Source: Serratia inhibens
GTDB taxonomy: Bacteria > Pseudomonadota > Gammaproteobacteria > Enterobacterales > Enterobacteriaceae
NCBI RefSeq assembly: GCF_003591175.1
Contig: NZ_QYYG01000009.1
Span: 1 to 64,000, forward strand
Direction of reading: 5' to 3'
DNA length: 64,000 nucleotides
The translations under genes were made by a program, and so were the position numbers. Shown in pieces: positions 45,174 to 51,817 of the stretch. Position 1 is the stretch's first letter. The number at the start of each line of letters is the position of its first letter. Under the pieces are notes generated by a model. That model was not told where the DNA came from. It searched no databases and was given only the letters and a program-made list of their open reading frames with translations.

Positions 45174-45265
45174 GCGTTAGCCCTGGCGGCCAGTTTGGTC
45201 GCCAGGAAAAAACGGGCCAGCGCCGCCACCCCGGTGGCCAGCCCGAGGCACAGTACCGCACCCGC
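45170..45265 (-). pseudogene. Truncated 3' end of a membrane transporter gene
   Basis: Read on the minus strand, 45265 to 45170 encodes about 31 residues (AGAVLCLGLATGVAALARFF, then LATKLAARANA) and a stop codon. This hydrophobic helix with a short basic tail is typical of the end of an MFS transporter. In the same frame a TAG stands immediately upstream, at the edge of sequence leading into the MITE-like repeat. No start or N-terminal part exists. I interpret it as a decayed gene whose body was lost. Which transporter it was cannot be told. Confidence 0.55.
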
Positions 45266-45292
45266 CTAAAAATGGGCCAGATCCGAGTTTGA

Positions 45293-45406
45293 TGACAAAG
45301 TTGTCTTTGAACCCGAGATACTCGGGCCTAGCGCACCGAGGGGCGCTCCGGCGGGCAAGCCGCTACGACCCCTTCGGCACGCTCTCCCTAATAATGGGCT
45401 TTGTCA
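45293..45406 (-). repeat. MITE-like repeat with TGACAAAG terminal inverted repeats, copy 2
   Basis: A 114-bp element in the opposite orientation to copy 1 (24455-24593). On the minus strand it begins TGACAAAGCC, continues GGGAGAGCGTGCCGAAGGGG and ends AAAGACAACTTTGTCA, each matching copy 1. It is about 25 bp shorter in the middle. It lies 14 bp downstream of the histidine kinase stop and may serve as a transcription end hairpin. Confidence 0.8.
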
Positions 45407-45419
45407 GCAGTCTGATCCT

Positions 45420-46829
45420 TTATTCCTTTCCCTGCGGGGCCGGGTAATTTTCCGGCAGATCGATCACGAATCCGATACCGCGATCGTCAAGCCCTTCGGT
45501 GATCCGCAGCTGCGCACCGATTTTATCGGCCAGGTTTTTGGCGATCGCCAGCCCCAGACCGCTGCCGATCTGTTGCGTGCCGGGTACGCGGTAAAAGCGT
45601 TCAAACAGGCGTTTGCAGTGTTCTTTATTCACGCCCGGCCCATTGTCGCGCAGGCTAACGTAGCAACCCATCGGCGACAGCGAACGGATGTTGGCTTCGA
45701 TGCGACCGCCAGCCGGCGCGTATTTGATGGCGTTATCCAGCAGGTTGGTGAATATGGCAATCAGCGAGTGGCGGTCAGTCTCAATCACCACACTTTCACT
45801 GCCATCCAGCGAAAGTTCGACGTTTTTCTCCAGCGCATAGGGCACGTGCTGCGCAATGCATTTGCTGATTTCTGCGTAGATATCCACCGCTTCAATCTTC
45901 AGCGGAAAGTTTTCCGATTCCAGCTTGGCCAGGTCAATCAGCTGGCGTGACAGCGACGCAGCGCGATCCAGCCCCTGCTGCATGTCTTCAATAATTTCCT
46001 GCCGCTCGGTCTTGTCCGCTACCTGGGTCAGCAAATGCAATTGCGCCAGCACGGCGGCGATCGGGGTGCGCAGTTCGTGCGCGGCATCGGCCATAAAGCG
46101 TTTTTCACGCTGATTGGCGGCATCGATACGCGTCATCAACTTATTGATTTCCAACACTACCGGCCGAATTTCCTGGTATTGCTCACGGACGTTGATCGGC
46201 GATAAATTGCCGGGCTTGCGATCGGAAATCATTCTGGCGATTTGCCGCAGCGGCCGCAGGCTGAAATAAGCGGTGATCAGCAGCGTAACAATAATGGCAG
46301 CCAGGACCACCAACAGGGGAATTGCGGTGCTTTCCGCCGGATTGCCGAAAATGGTGGTGCGGTTGTCAAAGGATTCGCCGACGATCACCCGAAACCGCCG
46401 TTTATCGCTCCAACTGCCGGCGATATGCCATTTCACGTTGGCATAGCTGATGGCGCCGGACAGGACCGATGGGGGCAGGAACAAGGGTTTTTCCTGTGGC
46501 GGCGAGGCGTAGAGCATCCGATTATTGTGGTCGTAAACCACAAATAATGGGCGATAGTCTATTTCGTCCTGCATACCGTTTTTGATCGAATCAATATACA
46601 TCATCTCGATATCCTTGATGATCCCGAGATAATTGCTGTCGGTAATGTCGGTCTTATCGAGAATGTTGGCAATACCCTGTGCGACAATACGTTGTTGGTT
46701 GTCCAAATACTTTTCCGTATCGGGGTAATAAAGGTATTTAACCCAACCGAGCAATATTCCCCACAGCAATAAAATAGCCATAACCTGAAAAACAATGATG
46801 CGCATAAAAAACGATTTGAAGCTAATCAT
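45420..46829 (-). CDS. Sensor histidine kinase (PmrB/QseC type)
   Basis: Inner-membrane sensor of 469 residues. Layout: TM1 at about 11-30, a periplasmic sensing domain to about 165, TM2 at about 170-190, then HAMP, the phospho-acceptor His251 in AAHELRTPIAA, N-box LLDNAIKYAP, and G-boxes DNGPGV and GSGLGLAIAKNLADKIGA. It overlaps its response regulator gene by 4 bp. The class is close to PmrB/QseC; the stimulus is unknown. Its divergent neighbour is a MipA/OmpV outer-membrane protein, a common partner of such systems. Confidence 0.9.
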   Translation of the reverse strand: MISFKSFFMRIIVFQVMAILLLWGILLGWVKYLYYPDTEKYLDNQQRIVAQGIANILDKTDITDSNYLGIIKDIEMMYIDSIKNGMQDEIDYRPLFVVYDHNNRMLYASPPQEKPLFLPPSVLSGAISYANVKWHIAGSWSDKRRFRVIVGESFDNRTTIFGNPAESTAIPLLVVLAAIIVTLLITAYFSLRPLRQIARMISDRKPGNLSPINVREQYQEIRPVVLEINKLMTRIDAANQREKRFMADAAHELRTPIAAVLAQLHLLTQVADKTERQEIIEDMQQGLDRAASLSRQLIDLAKLESENFPLKIEAVDIYAEISKCIAQHVPYALEKNVELSLDGSESVVIETDRHSLIAIFTNLLDNAIKYAPAGGRIEANIRSLSPMGCYVSLRDNGPGVNKEHCKRLFERFYRVPGTQQIGSGLGLAIAKNLADKIGAQLRITEGLDDRGIGFVIDLPENYPAPQGKE

Positions 46830-47494
46830 CCCTGCGTCTCTTTTTTTAATAAATAGCCGATGCCGCGCACGGTAATAATTCTTTCCTTGCCGATCTTGCG
46901 TCGCAGGTTATGCATATGCACCTCCAGAGAATTACTCTCCACACAGTCGCCATTGCCGAACAGCCGCTGTTCCAGTGCGGCTTTGCGCACCACCGTGCCG
47001 GCGCAGCGCATCAGTTCATGCAGCAATCGGTACTCTTTTTTCGACAGCAGCAACAGTTCGTCCTCCAATGTTACCTGATGGTTCATCGGGTCCAGATACA
47101 GATTGCCGAGGCTCCAGGTCTGGGAGGCAAACCCGGCCATGCGTCGGTTCACCGCCTTCACGCGTGAAATCAGTTCCGGCAGCGCAAAAGGTTTGGCCAG
47201 AAAGTCGTCTGCGCCGGAGTCCAGACTATTGACCAGGCTTTCTATGCGATCGCGGGCGGTCAGAATAATGATGGGAATATTTTGTCCGGCGGCGCGCCAT
47301 TCGACCAGTCTCGTCAAGCCGTCGCCGTCGGGCAGCGTCAGATCCAGCAGCATTAAGTCGAAGCTGCGTTGCGATAATTTATCTTGTGCATCATGGAGCA
47401 GCCGCACCCAGCACAGGTTGAACCCTGCCAGTTCCAATGCGCGGCACAGGGCTTTACCCAATTGCAGATCGTCTTCCACAAGCAATATGTTCAC
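46826..47494 (-). CDS. OmpR-family response regulator (PmrA/QseB type)
   Basis: Response regulator of 222 residues. Receiver domain with acidic pocket EDD (7-9), phosphorylation site Asp51 in LLLDLTLPDGDG and Lys101 or so in FLAKPFALPE; then a winged helix with VESNSLEVHMHNLRRKIG recognition segment. First gene of the two-component operon (regulator then kinase). Four 11-bp spaced PmrA-like half-sites lie 91-129 bp upstream of its start, strongly suggesting autoregulation and control of the divergent genes. Confidence 0.92.
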   Translation of the reverse strand: MNILLVEDDLQLGKALCRALELAGFNLCWVRLLHDAQDKLSQRSFDLMLLDLTLPDGDGLTRLVEWRAAGQNIPIIILTARDRIESLVNSLDSGADDFLAKPFALPELISRVKAVNRRMAGFASQTWSLGNLYLDPMNHQVTLEDELLLLSKKEYRLLHELMRCAGTVVRKAALEQRLFGNGDCVESNSLEVHMHNLRRKIGKERIITVRGIGYLLKKETQG

Positions 47495-47584
47495 TTGATA
47501 CCCGGTTTATGTCACTGCGCTGGCGGCTATATAACTACAACCCTCGGAGGAAGACAACGCCGTGTGGCTGTTCGCTCCCCCCTT

Positions 47585-47623
47585 CTTAAGCAAACCTTAA
47601 TCTGGCGTTAATTTCACGTTAAG
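47585..47623. promoter_or_regulatory. Four direct repeats at exact 11-bp spacing: response-regulator binding array
   Basis: CTTAAG (47585), CTTAAT (47596), GTTAAT (47607) and GTTAAG (47618) start exactly 11 bp apart. This is the PmrA/QseB-type pattern (C/T)TTAA(T/G)-N5 repeated four times, enough for two regulator dimers bound on one DNA face. It lies between the divergent two-component operon and the small ORF/mipA-like unit. Confidence 0.8.
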
Positions 47624-47682
47624 GGAGGCTCCCGGCGTTTCGGGTAGGATTTCCGGCACAGCTATCACCTCAGGGTAAAAAA

Positions 47683-47916
47683 ATGCATGCCGGAAACGCT
47701 TCAAATTCAGCCATCACCGGGGGAGTTACTCGCCCGCGTACGATTTTATTCGTTGCTCTGGCCTTGATGCTTTTTAATGCCGGAGTCTGGGGTGAAAACA
47801 AACCAGCGCCACACCCGACGGGTATACAGCGTAGCTCGCATACGGCGATGCCGGATATTTTTAACAGCTTCAAACCCCGTATTAAAAAACAATTACGGCG
47901 CCTGGCGGCGCTATAA
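47683..47916 (+). CDS. Small predicted membrane/secreted protein, unrecognised
   Basis: A 77-codon frame from ATG 47683 with CAGGG upstream. The product has one hydrophobic segment (TILFVALALMLFNAGVWG, about residues 20-37), preceded by Arg residues and followed by a polar, basic tail ending KKQLRRLAAL. It could be a signal peptide with a small mature peptide or a single-span membrane protein. It lies between the 11-bp repeat array and the MipA/OmpV gene with 29 bp to the latter, so it would be first in a regulated operon. I recognise no family; it might be non-coding leader. Confidence 0.5.
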   Translation: MHAGNASNSAITGGVTRPRTILFVALALMLFNAGVWGENKPAPHPTGIQRSSHTAMPDIFNSFKPRIKKQLRRLAAL

Positions 47917-47945
47917 GATCCCCATTAAATAATAAGGTAGAGAAG

Positions 47946-48758
47946 GTGAAAAATACTCTGGGTTATTCCGCAGCGACATTATTGATGCTATTTCCCTTGC
48001 AAGGCTTTACGCAGGACGGCGGGGAAGCTTCATTGAAACTCAGCGGCGGCATGGCGGTGGCGCCGATTTATCAGGGGGCTTCCAGCTATAGCGCCGAGCC
48101 GTTGTACGATATTGAGGCTGGCTACGCTAAATCGGCCTGGGGTGATTTCAGTCTGGGCCTGAGTGAAGGGGCGCGCTGGCAGTTACCCTTGTCAGGGCCG
48201 TTTGGCATCGCCTTATTGGCCGGTTATGACGCCGGGCGAGATGAAGAGGTGAAAACGCTGAGCGGCCGCAATAAGCGGCTAAAAGGCATGGGTGATCTCA
48301 AGGGCGCTTTTGAGGCGGGCATAGAGCTGAGTTATAAATTTGATGCTTTCCATGCCTATGTAAAGGGCATGCAGGCGACCAAGACGCGCCGTTATGGGGG
48401 GGAAGACCTGGGGAATACCGCCTACGTCGATCTGGGCGTGGCGGCGGTTTATCCGCTGAGCGATACGCTGACCCTGTCGACCGACCTGAGCACCACCTGG
48501 GCCAACAGCGGCTATCAGCGCGGTTATTTCGGTGTAACGCAGCGTCAGGCGCAGCAAACCGCTTTCGCCGCCTATCGGCCGGGGAGTGGCTTCAACCAGG
48601 TGGCACTCAATAGCGCACTGAATTACCAATGGACGCCAGAAATCGCCTTCCAGGCCGGTGTGGGTATCTATACTCTGTTGGGCGATGCGGCCAAAAGCCC
48701 GATCGTCGAGAAAAAAGTGGCTGGGGTTGCCTTCCTGAGCGCCAGTTACAGTTTCTGA
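47946..48758 (+). CDS. MipA/OmpV family outer-membrane protein
   Basis: Beta-barrel protein of 270 residues. A signal peptide ends near FPLQGFTQ; the mature part has alternating polar/hydrophobic strands, with GGMAVAPIYQGASSYSAEPLYDIEAGY (residues 33-59) typical of MipA/OmpV and a C-terminal aromatic residue (SASYSF), the Bam recognition signal. The start is GTG 47946 after AAGGTAGAGAAG. MipA was described as a scaffold for murein enzymes, while other family members are porin-like; the actual role here is uncertain. Probably controlled by the divergent two-component system. Confidence 0.9.
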   Translation: MKNTLGYSAATLLMLFPLQGFTQDGGEASLKLSGGMAVAPIYQGASSYSAEPLYDIEAGYAKSAWGDFSLGLSEGARWQLPLSGPFGIALLAGYDAGRDEEVKTLSGRNKRLKGMGDLKGAFEAGIELSYKFDAFHAYVKGMQATKTRRYGGEDLGNTAYVDLGVAAVYPLSDTLTLSTDLSTTWANSGYQRGYFGVTQRQAQQTAFAAYRPGSGFNQVALNSALNYQWTPEIAFQAGVGIYTLLGDAAKSPIVEKKVAGVAFLSASYSF

Positions 48759-48784
48759 TTACCCAACCCAAAAAAAGGAACAGC

Positions 48785-49531
48785 ATGTCGAGAGTTGCAT
48801 TGGTCACCGGCGCCAGCCGGGGTATTGGGCGTGCCACGGCGCTGCTGCTGGCTCGTCAGGGGTACGCTGTGGGCGTTAACTATCTGAAAGATGAGACGGC
48901 GGCGCAGCAGGTTGTCACTGAGATTGAGTCACTGGGGGGCCGGGCGCTGGCATTGCAGGCGGATATCGCTGACGAAAACCAAGTGGTGGCGATGTTTGCC
49001 AAACTGGACGCAACCCTTGGCTCGCTCGACGCACTGGTCAACAATGCCGGCATTCTGTTTCAGCAGACCGGTATTGAGCAACTGACCGCCGAGCGCATCA
49101 ACAAGGTGTTAACCACCAACGTGACCGGTTATTTTCTCTGCTGCCGCGAGGCGGTGAAGCGCATGGCCAAGCGCCATGGCGGGCAGGGTGGTGCGATCGT
49201 CAATGTGTCTTCCGCCGCTGCCCGTTTGGGGGCACCGTGGGAGTACATCGACTACGCCGCATCGAAGGGGGCGGTCGACACGCTGACTACCGGGCTTTCG
49301 CTCGAGGTGGCGGCGCAGGGTATTCGGGTCAACTGTGTGCGGCCAGGGTGTATTTACACCGAAATGCATGCCAGCGGCGGTGAGCCGGGGCGCGTCGACC
49401 GGGTAAAAAGCGGGTTGCCGATGCAGCGTGGCGGCTATCCGGAAGAGGTGGCGGAAGCTATCGCCTTTCTGCTGTCCGATGCCGCGTCTTACGTGACCGG
49501 CAGTTTTATCGAGGCTGCCGGCGGGCGGTGA
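48785..49531 (+). CDS. ygfF: Short-chain dehydrogenase YgfF
   Basis: SDR-family oxidoreductase of 248 residues. NAD(P)-binding TGASRGIG (8-15), NNAGIL, the catalytic Ser in VNVSSAAARLG and Tyr/Lys in YIDYAASKGA are intact. RVNCVRPGCIYTEMHASGGEPGR is close to E. coli YgfF. The start ATG 48785 follows AAAGGAA; the upstream extension overlaps the mipA-like gene in another frame and is not real. The sugar-dehydrogenase-like substrate is unknown. In E. coli ygfF lies close to gcvP, so the location is partly conserved. Confidence 0.88.
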   Translation: MSRVALVTGASRGIGRATALLLARQGYAVGVNYLKDETAAQQVVTEIESLGGRALALQADIADENQVVAMFAKLDATLGSLDALVNNAGILFQQTGIEQLTAERINKVLTTNVTGYFLCCREAVKRMAKRHGGQGGAIVNVSSAAARLGAPWEYIDYAASKGAVDTLTTGLSLEVAAQGIRVNCVRPGCIYTEMHASGGEPGRVDRVKSGLPMQRGGYPEEVAEAIAFLLSDAASYVTGSFIEAAGGR

Positions 49532-49545
49532 CAGTTTTGTTAGCT

Positions 49546-49625
49546 GAAATTACAAGGATTTCATTTTGACAGCGAGCATTATAGGGTGTAATTTCTGATC
49601 AAATAACAACCGTTTTGTAGTTACA
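49546..49625. promoter_or_regulatory. brnTA promoter/operator
   Basis: GAAATTACA (49546-49554) and TGTAATTTC (49587-49595) are perfect 9-bp inverted repeats flanking a consensus -35 box TTGACA (49566-49571). A related TTACA half-site lies just before the start codon. A plausible -10 is within TGTAATTT. The arrangement fits autorepression by the BrnA antitoxin. Confidence 0.55.
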
Positions 49626-49628
49626 AAA

Positions 49629-49937
49629 ATGTATGTTTCTTTTGAATGGAATCAAAATAAAAGCCAAAGTAATCTGGTAAAACATCACATTAGCTTTGAT
49701 CTGGCACAGCATGTGTTTTCAGACCCAAACCAATTGGCGGTGATTGAACGCATTGAGGGCGGAGAACAACGCTGGCAAACCATCGGCATGGTTGATGGGT
49801 GCCTGATACTGCTCGTGGTGCATACAACGCATGAGACCGATGCAGACGGTGATAGTATTGAAATCATCCGCATCATTTCTGCTCGTAGGGCGGATGCTAA
49901 AGAAAGGAGGGAATATGAAGCGCAAAAATTCGGTTAG
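49629..49937 (+). CDS. brnT: BrnT family type II toxin
   Basis: Predicted RelE-fold ribonuclease toxin of 102 residues. The start MYVSFEWNQNKSQSNLVKHHISFDLA shows the BrnT pattern (FEWD..K...N..KH.v.F..A), and the C-terminal RIISARRADAKERREYE segment is also typical. BrnT arrests translation by cutting RNA until bound by BrnA. It overlaps brnA by 23 bp, the usual toxin-first order of this type II module. The surrounding region is A/T-richer than the flanking genes. Confidence 0.92.
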   Translation: MYVSFEWNQNKSQSNLVKHHISFDLAQHVFSDPNQLAVIERIEGGEQRWQTIGMVDGCLILLVVHTTHETDADGDSIEIIRIISARRADAKERREYEAQKFG

Positions 49938-50232
49938 GGACGTGCGGCATAGTCTGCTTCCTCCATTGACGGAGGAGCAAAAAGCGCAGATAGCTTCTCT
50001 GAGAGCTTTAGGCGATGCTGAAATTGACTACGGCGATGCGCCAACGCTCAGTGAGGAAACATGGGCGCAGGCAGTTCAGGGGCGTTTCTATAAGCCGATG
50101 AAAGTGTCAAAAACGATAAGAATTGATGCCGATATTCTGGCGTGGCTCCAAAGACCCGGTAAGGGCTATCAGAAACGTTTGAACGCAGTGCTGCGTGAAG
50201 CGATGCTGAAAGAGCATGAACATGAAGAGTAA
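49915..50232 (+). CDS. brnA: BrnA family antitoxin
   Basis: Antitoxin of 105 residues. The N-terminal part wraps the toxin; the C-terminal part, VSKTIRIDADILAWLQRPGKGYQKRLNAVLREAM (residues 63-96), is the ribbon-helix-helix-like DNA-binding region of BrnA. Start ATG 49915 has AGGAGGGAA upstream, inside the brnT 3' end; the longer open frame is the brnT shadow. It is expected to neutralise BrnT and to repress the operon through the inverted repeats upstream. Confidence 0.9.
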   Translation: MKRKNSVRDVRHSLLPPLTEEQKAQIASLRALGDAEIDYGDAPTLSEETWAQAVQGRFYKPMKVSKTIRIDADILAWLQRPGKGYQKRLNAVLREAMLKEHEHEE

Positions 50233-50256
50233 AATAGAGCTGACGTGTGGTTAATT

Positions 50257-50285
50257 ATCCGGTGATTCCAGATCACCGGATTTGT
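50257..50285. terminator. Terminator between brnA and GntR-type regulator
   Basis: ATCCGGTGAT / ATCACCGGAT forms a 10-bp stem around TCCAG, followed by TTGTT; placed between convergent genes. Confidence 0.8.
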
Positions 50286-50298
50286 TCTCTGAACTTGC

Positions 50299-50976
50299 TC
50301 AGCCCTCATGCAGTAGCGCGCTGCGGAACGACAGAATATGCGCCTCTGCGGCATTGGCCGCCGCGTCGCTGTCCTGGGCAGCCAGTGCGGCGATAATCGC
50401 CCGATGCTCCTCGATCACCTCCCGCATATGCCCTTCCCGCGACAAGGTGCTGGCCCAGAAACGCTGCGCTCTGGCGTGCAGTACGCTCAATATGTCCGCC
50501 AACATGTTATTGCCGGCGATCAGCGCCAGCTCCTGATGGAACGCGTGATCTAGCGTCATCATCCGTACCCGGTCGCGGCTCTGGCAGGCGGCTTCGATTT
50601 GCTGGTTTAGCGCGGTCAGCGCAGCGATCTGTGGCTCGGTAATCCTTTTGCTCGCCAGCCGCATACACAGCATTTCATTGGCGAGCCGCACTTCGATCAG
50701 CTCCAGCGCGTCATCCATCGACAGCGGCGATACCATCACTCCTTTGCGCGGGATCACCTGCAGCAACCCTTCATTGGCCAAACGGTGGATCGCCTGATTG
50801 ATCGGCGTTCTGCCCATATCCAGTTCGCTCATGACCTGTGCGGTATTGAGATATTCGCCAGGTTTATAGCTCAACGTCACCAGCGCCTGCTTGAAGCGCC
50901 GATAGGCCAGTTCATTCAGTGACAGCCCGGCTTCCTCTGCCGTCGGGAGTGACTGGCTCTCTGCGTCAACGGTCAT
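50299..50976 (-). CDS. GntR-family (FCD) transcriptional regulator
   Basis: Regulator of 225 residues. N-terminal winged helix (YRRFKQALVTLSYKPGEYLN, then LDMGRTPINQAIHRLANEGLLQVIPRKG) and a helical FCD effector domain with metal-ligand-type residues (DHAFHQELALIAGN, HRAIIAAL). ATG 50976 has AGGAG upstream; further in-frame ATGs to 51075 cross the operator and are less likely. Divergent from the DUF2848/amidase operon, which it very likely represses. Effector unknown. Confidence 0.85.
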   Translation of the reverse strand: MTVDAESQSLPTAEEAGLSLNELAYRRFKQALVTLSYKPGEYLNTAQVMSELDMGRTPINQAIHRLANEGLLQVIPRKGVMVSPLSMDDALELIEVRLANEMLCMRLASKRITEPQIAALTALNQQIEAACQSRDRVRMMTLDHAFHQELALIAGNNMLADILSVLHARAQRFWASTLSREGHMREVIEEHRAIIAALAAQDSDAAANAAEAHILSFRSALLHEG

Positions 50977-51044
50977 CACGTTCTGCTCCTGCAAAAGAAA
51001 GTTTTTAGACATAGTACACAAAAACATGGCACGGAAATCGCTTA

Positions 51045-51090
51045 TTTGGTTACTAAAGATATAGTGAAATTTCACAGTATTTTAACCAAA
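51045..51090. promoter_or_regulatory. Operator region with nested palindromes, GntR regulator and DUF2848 operon
   Basis: TTTGGTTA (51045-51052) and TAACCAAA (51083-51090) are perfect inverted repeats. Between them lies the perfect 12-bp palindrome GTGAAATTTCAC (51064-51075). They occupy the divergent promoter, 14 bp before the DUF2848 gene start. Confidence 0.65.
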
Positions 51091-51103
51091 GAGGCACAAC
51101 GCC

Positions 51104-51817
51104 ATGAGATTGACCTTCACTTTACCCGAATCCTGCGGCGCGGGGACGCTGGATGCCGAGATTGATCATCTGGTGATCGCCGGCTGGACCGGCCGCGATC
51201 GCGAGGCGATTTTGCACCATATTCGGGAGTTGGCCGAACTGGGTGTGCCCCAACCCAGTGCAATCCCGCTGTTTTACCGGGTGGCGGTTAACCAGCTAAG
51301 CCAGAGCGAACGCATAGAAGTGATCGGCAACGCCACTTCCGGGGAAGCGGAACCGCTGATCTTTGCCCATCGCGGCGAGCTGTTCGTTTCGCTGGCGTCC
51401 GACCATACCGATCGTCAACTGGAAGTGCACAGTGTAGCGCTATCCAAACAGATCTGCGTTAAGCCGGTTGCGCGCGCTGCCTGGCCGCTGCGGGAGGTGG
51501 TTACACATTGGGATTCGCTGATCCTGCGTTCGTGGATCAAGGAGGACGGGGAGTTTCGGCTTTATCAGCAAGGAAGCCTTGCCAGCCTGCGCACCCCGGG
51601 CGACCTGCTGGAGCGCTATCTGGGCGGCCGGCAGTTGCCGGAAGGTGGGCTGACGCTGCCGCAGCCGCACGATGGTCTGGCCATGACCTGCGGTACGGTG
51701 GCGGCGATTGGCGGCATCCGGCCGGCGACCGAGTTCCGCATGGAACTGGCGGACGAGGTACTGGGGCGCTCCATCACGCATGGCTATCACAGCATCGAAC
51801 TGCCGGTGGTGGCGTGA
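51104..51817 (+). CDS. DUF2848 family protein
   Basis: A 237-residue cytosolic protein matching the DUF2848 family, distantly related to fumarylacetoacetate-hydrolase-like folds. Typical are the N-terminal VIAGWTGRD segment, PSAIPLFYRVA, SDHTDRQLE and the late GLAMTCGTVAAIGGI. No function is established. It is the first gene of a four-gene operon with an amidase, a small barrel protein and an MFS transporter, so it probably helps break down an imported amide-containing compound. Its stop overlaps the amidase start (TGATG). Confidence 0.8.
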   Translation: MRLTFTLPESCGAGTLDAEIDHLVIAGWTGRDREAILHHIRELAELGVPQPSAIPLFYRVAVNQLSQSERIEVIGNATSGEAEPLIFAHRGELFVSLASDHTDRQLEVHSVALSKQICVKPVARAAWPLREVVTHWDSLILRSWIKEDGEFRLYQQGSLASLRTPGDLLERYLGGRQLPEGGLTLPQPHDGLAMTCGTVAAIGGIRPATEFRMELADEVLGRSITHGYHSIELPVVA

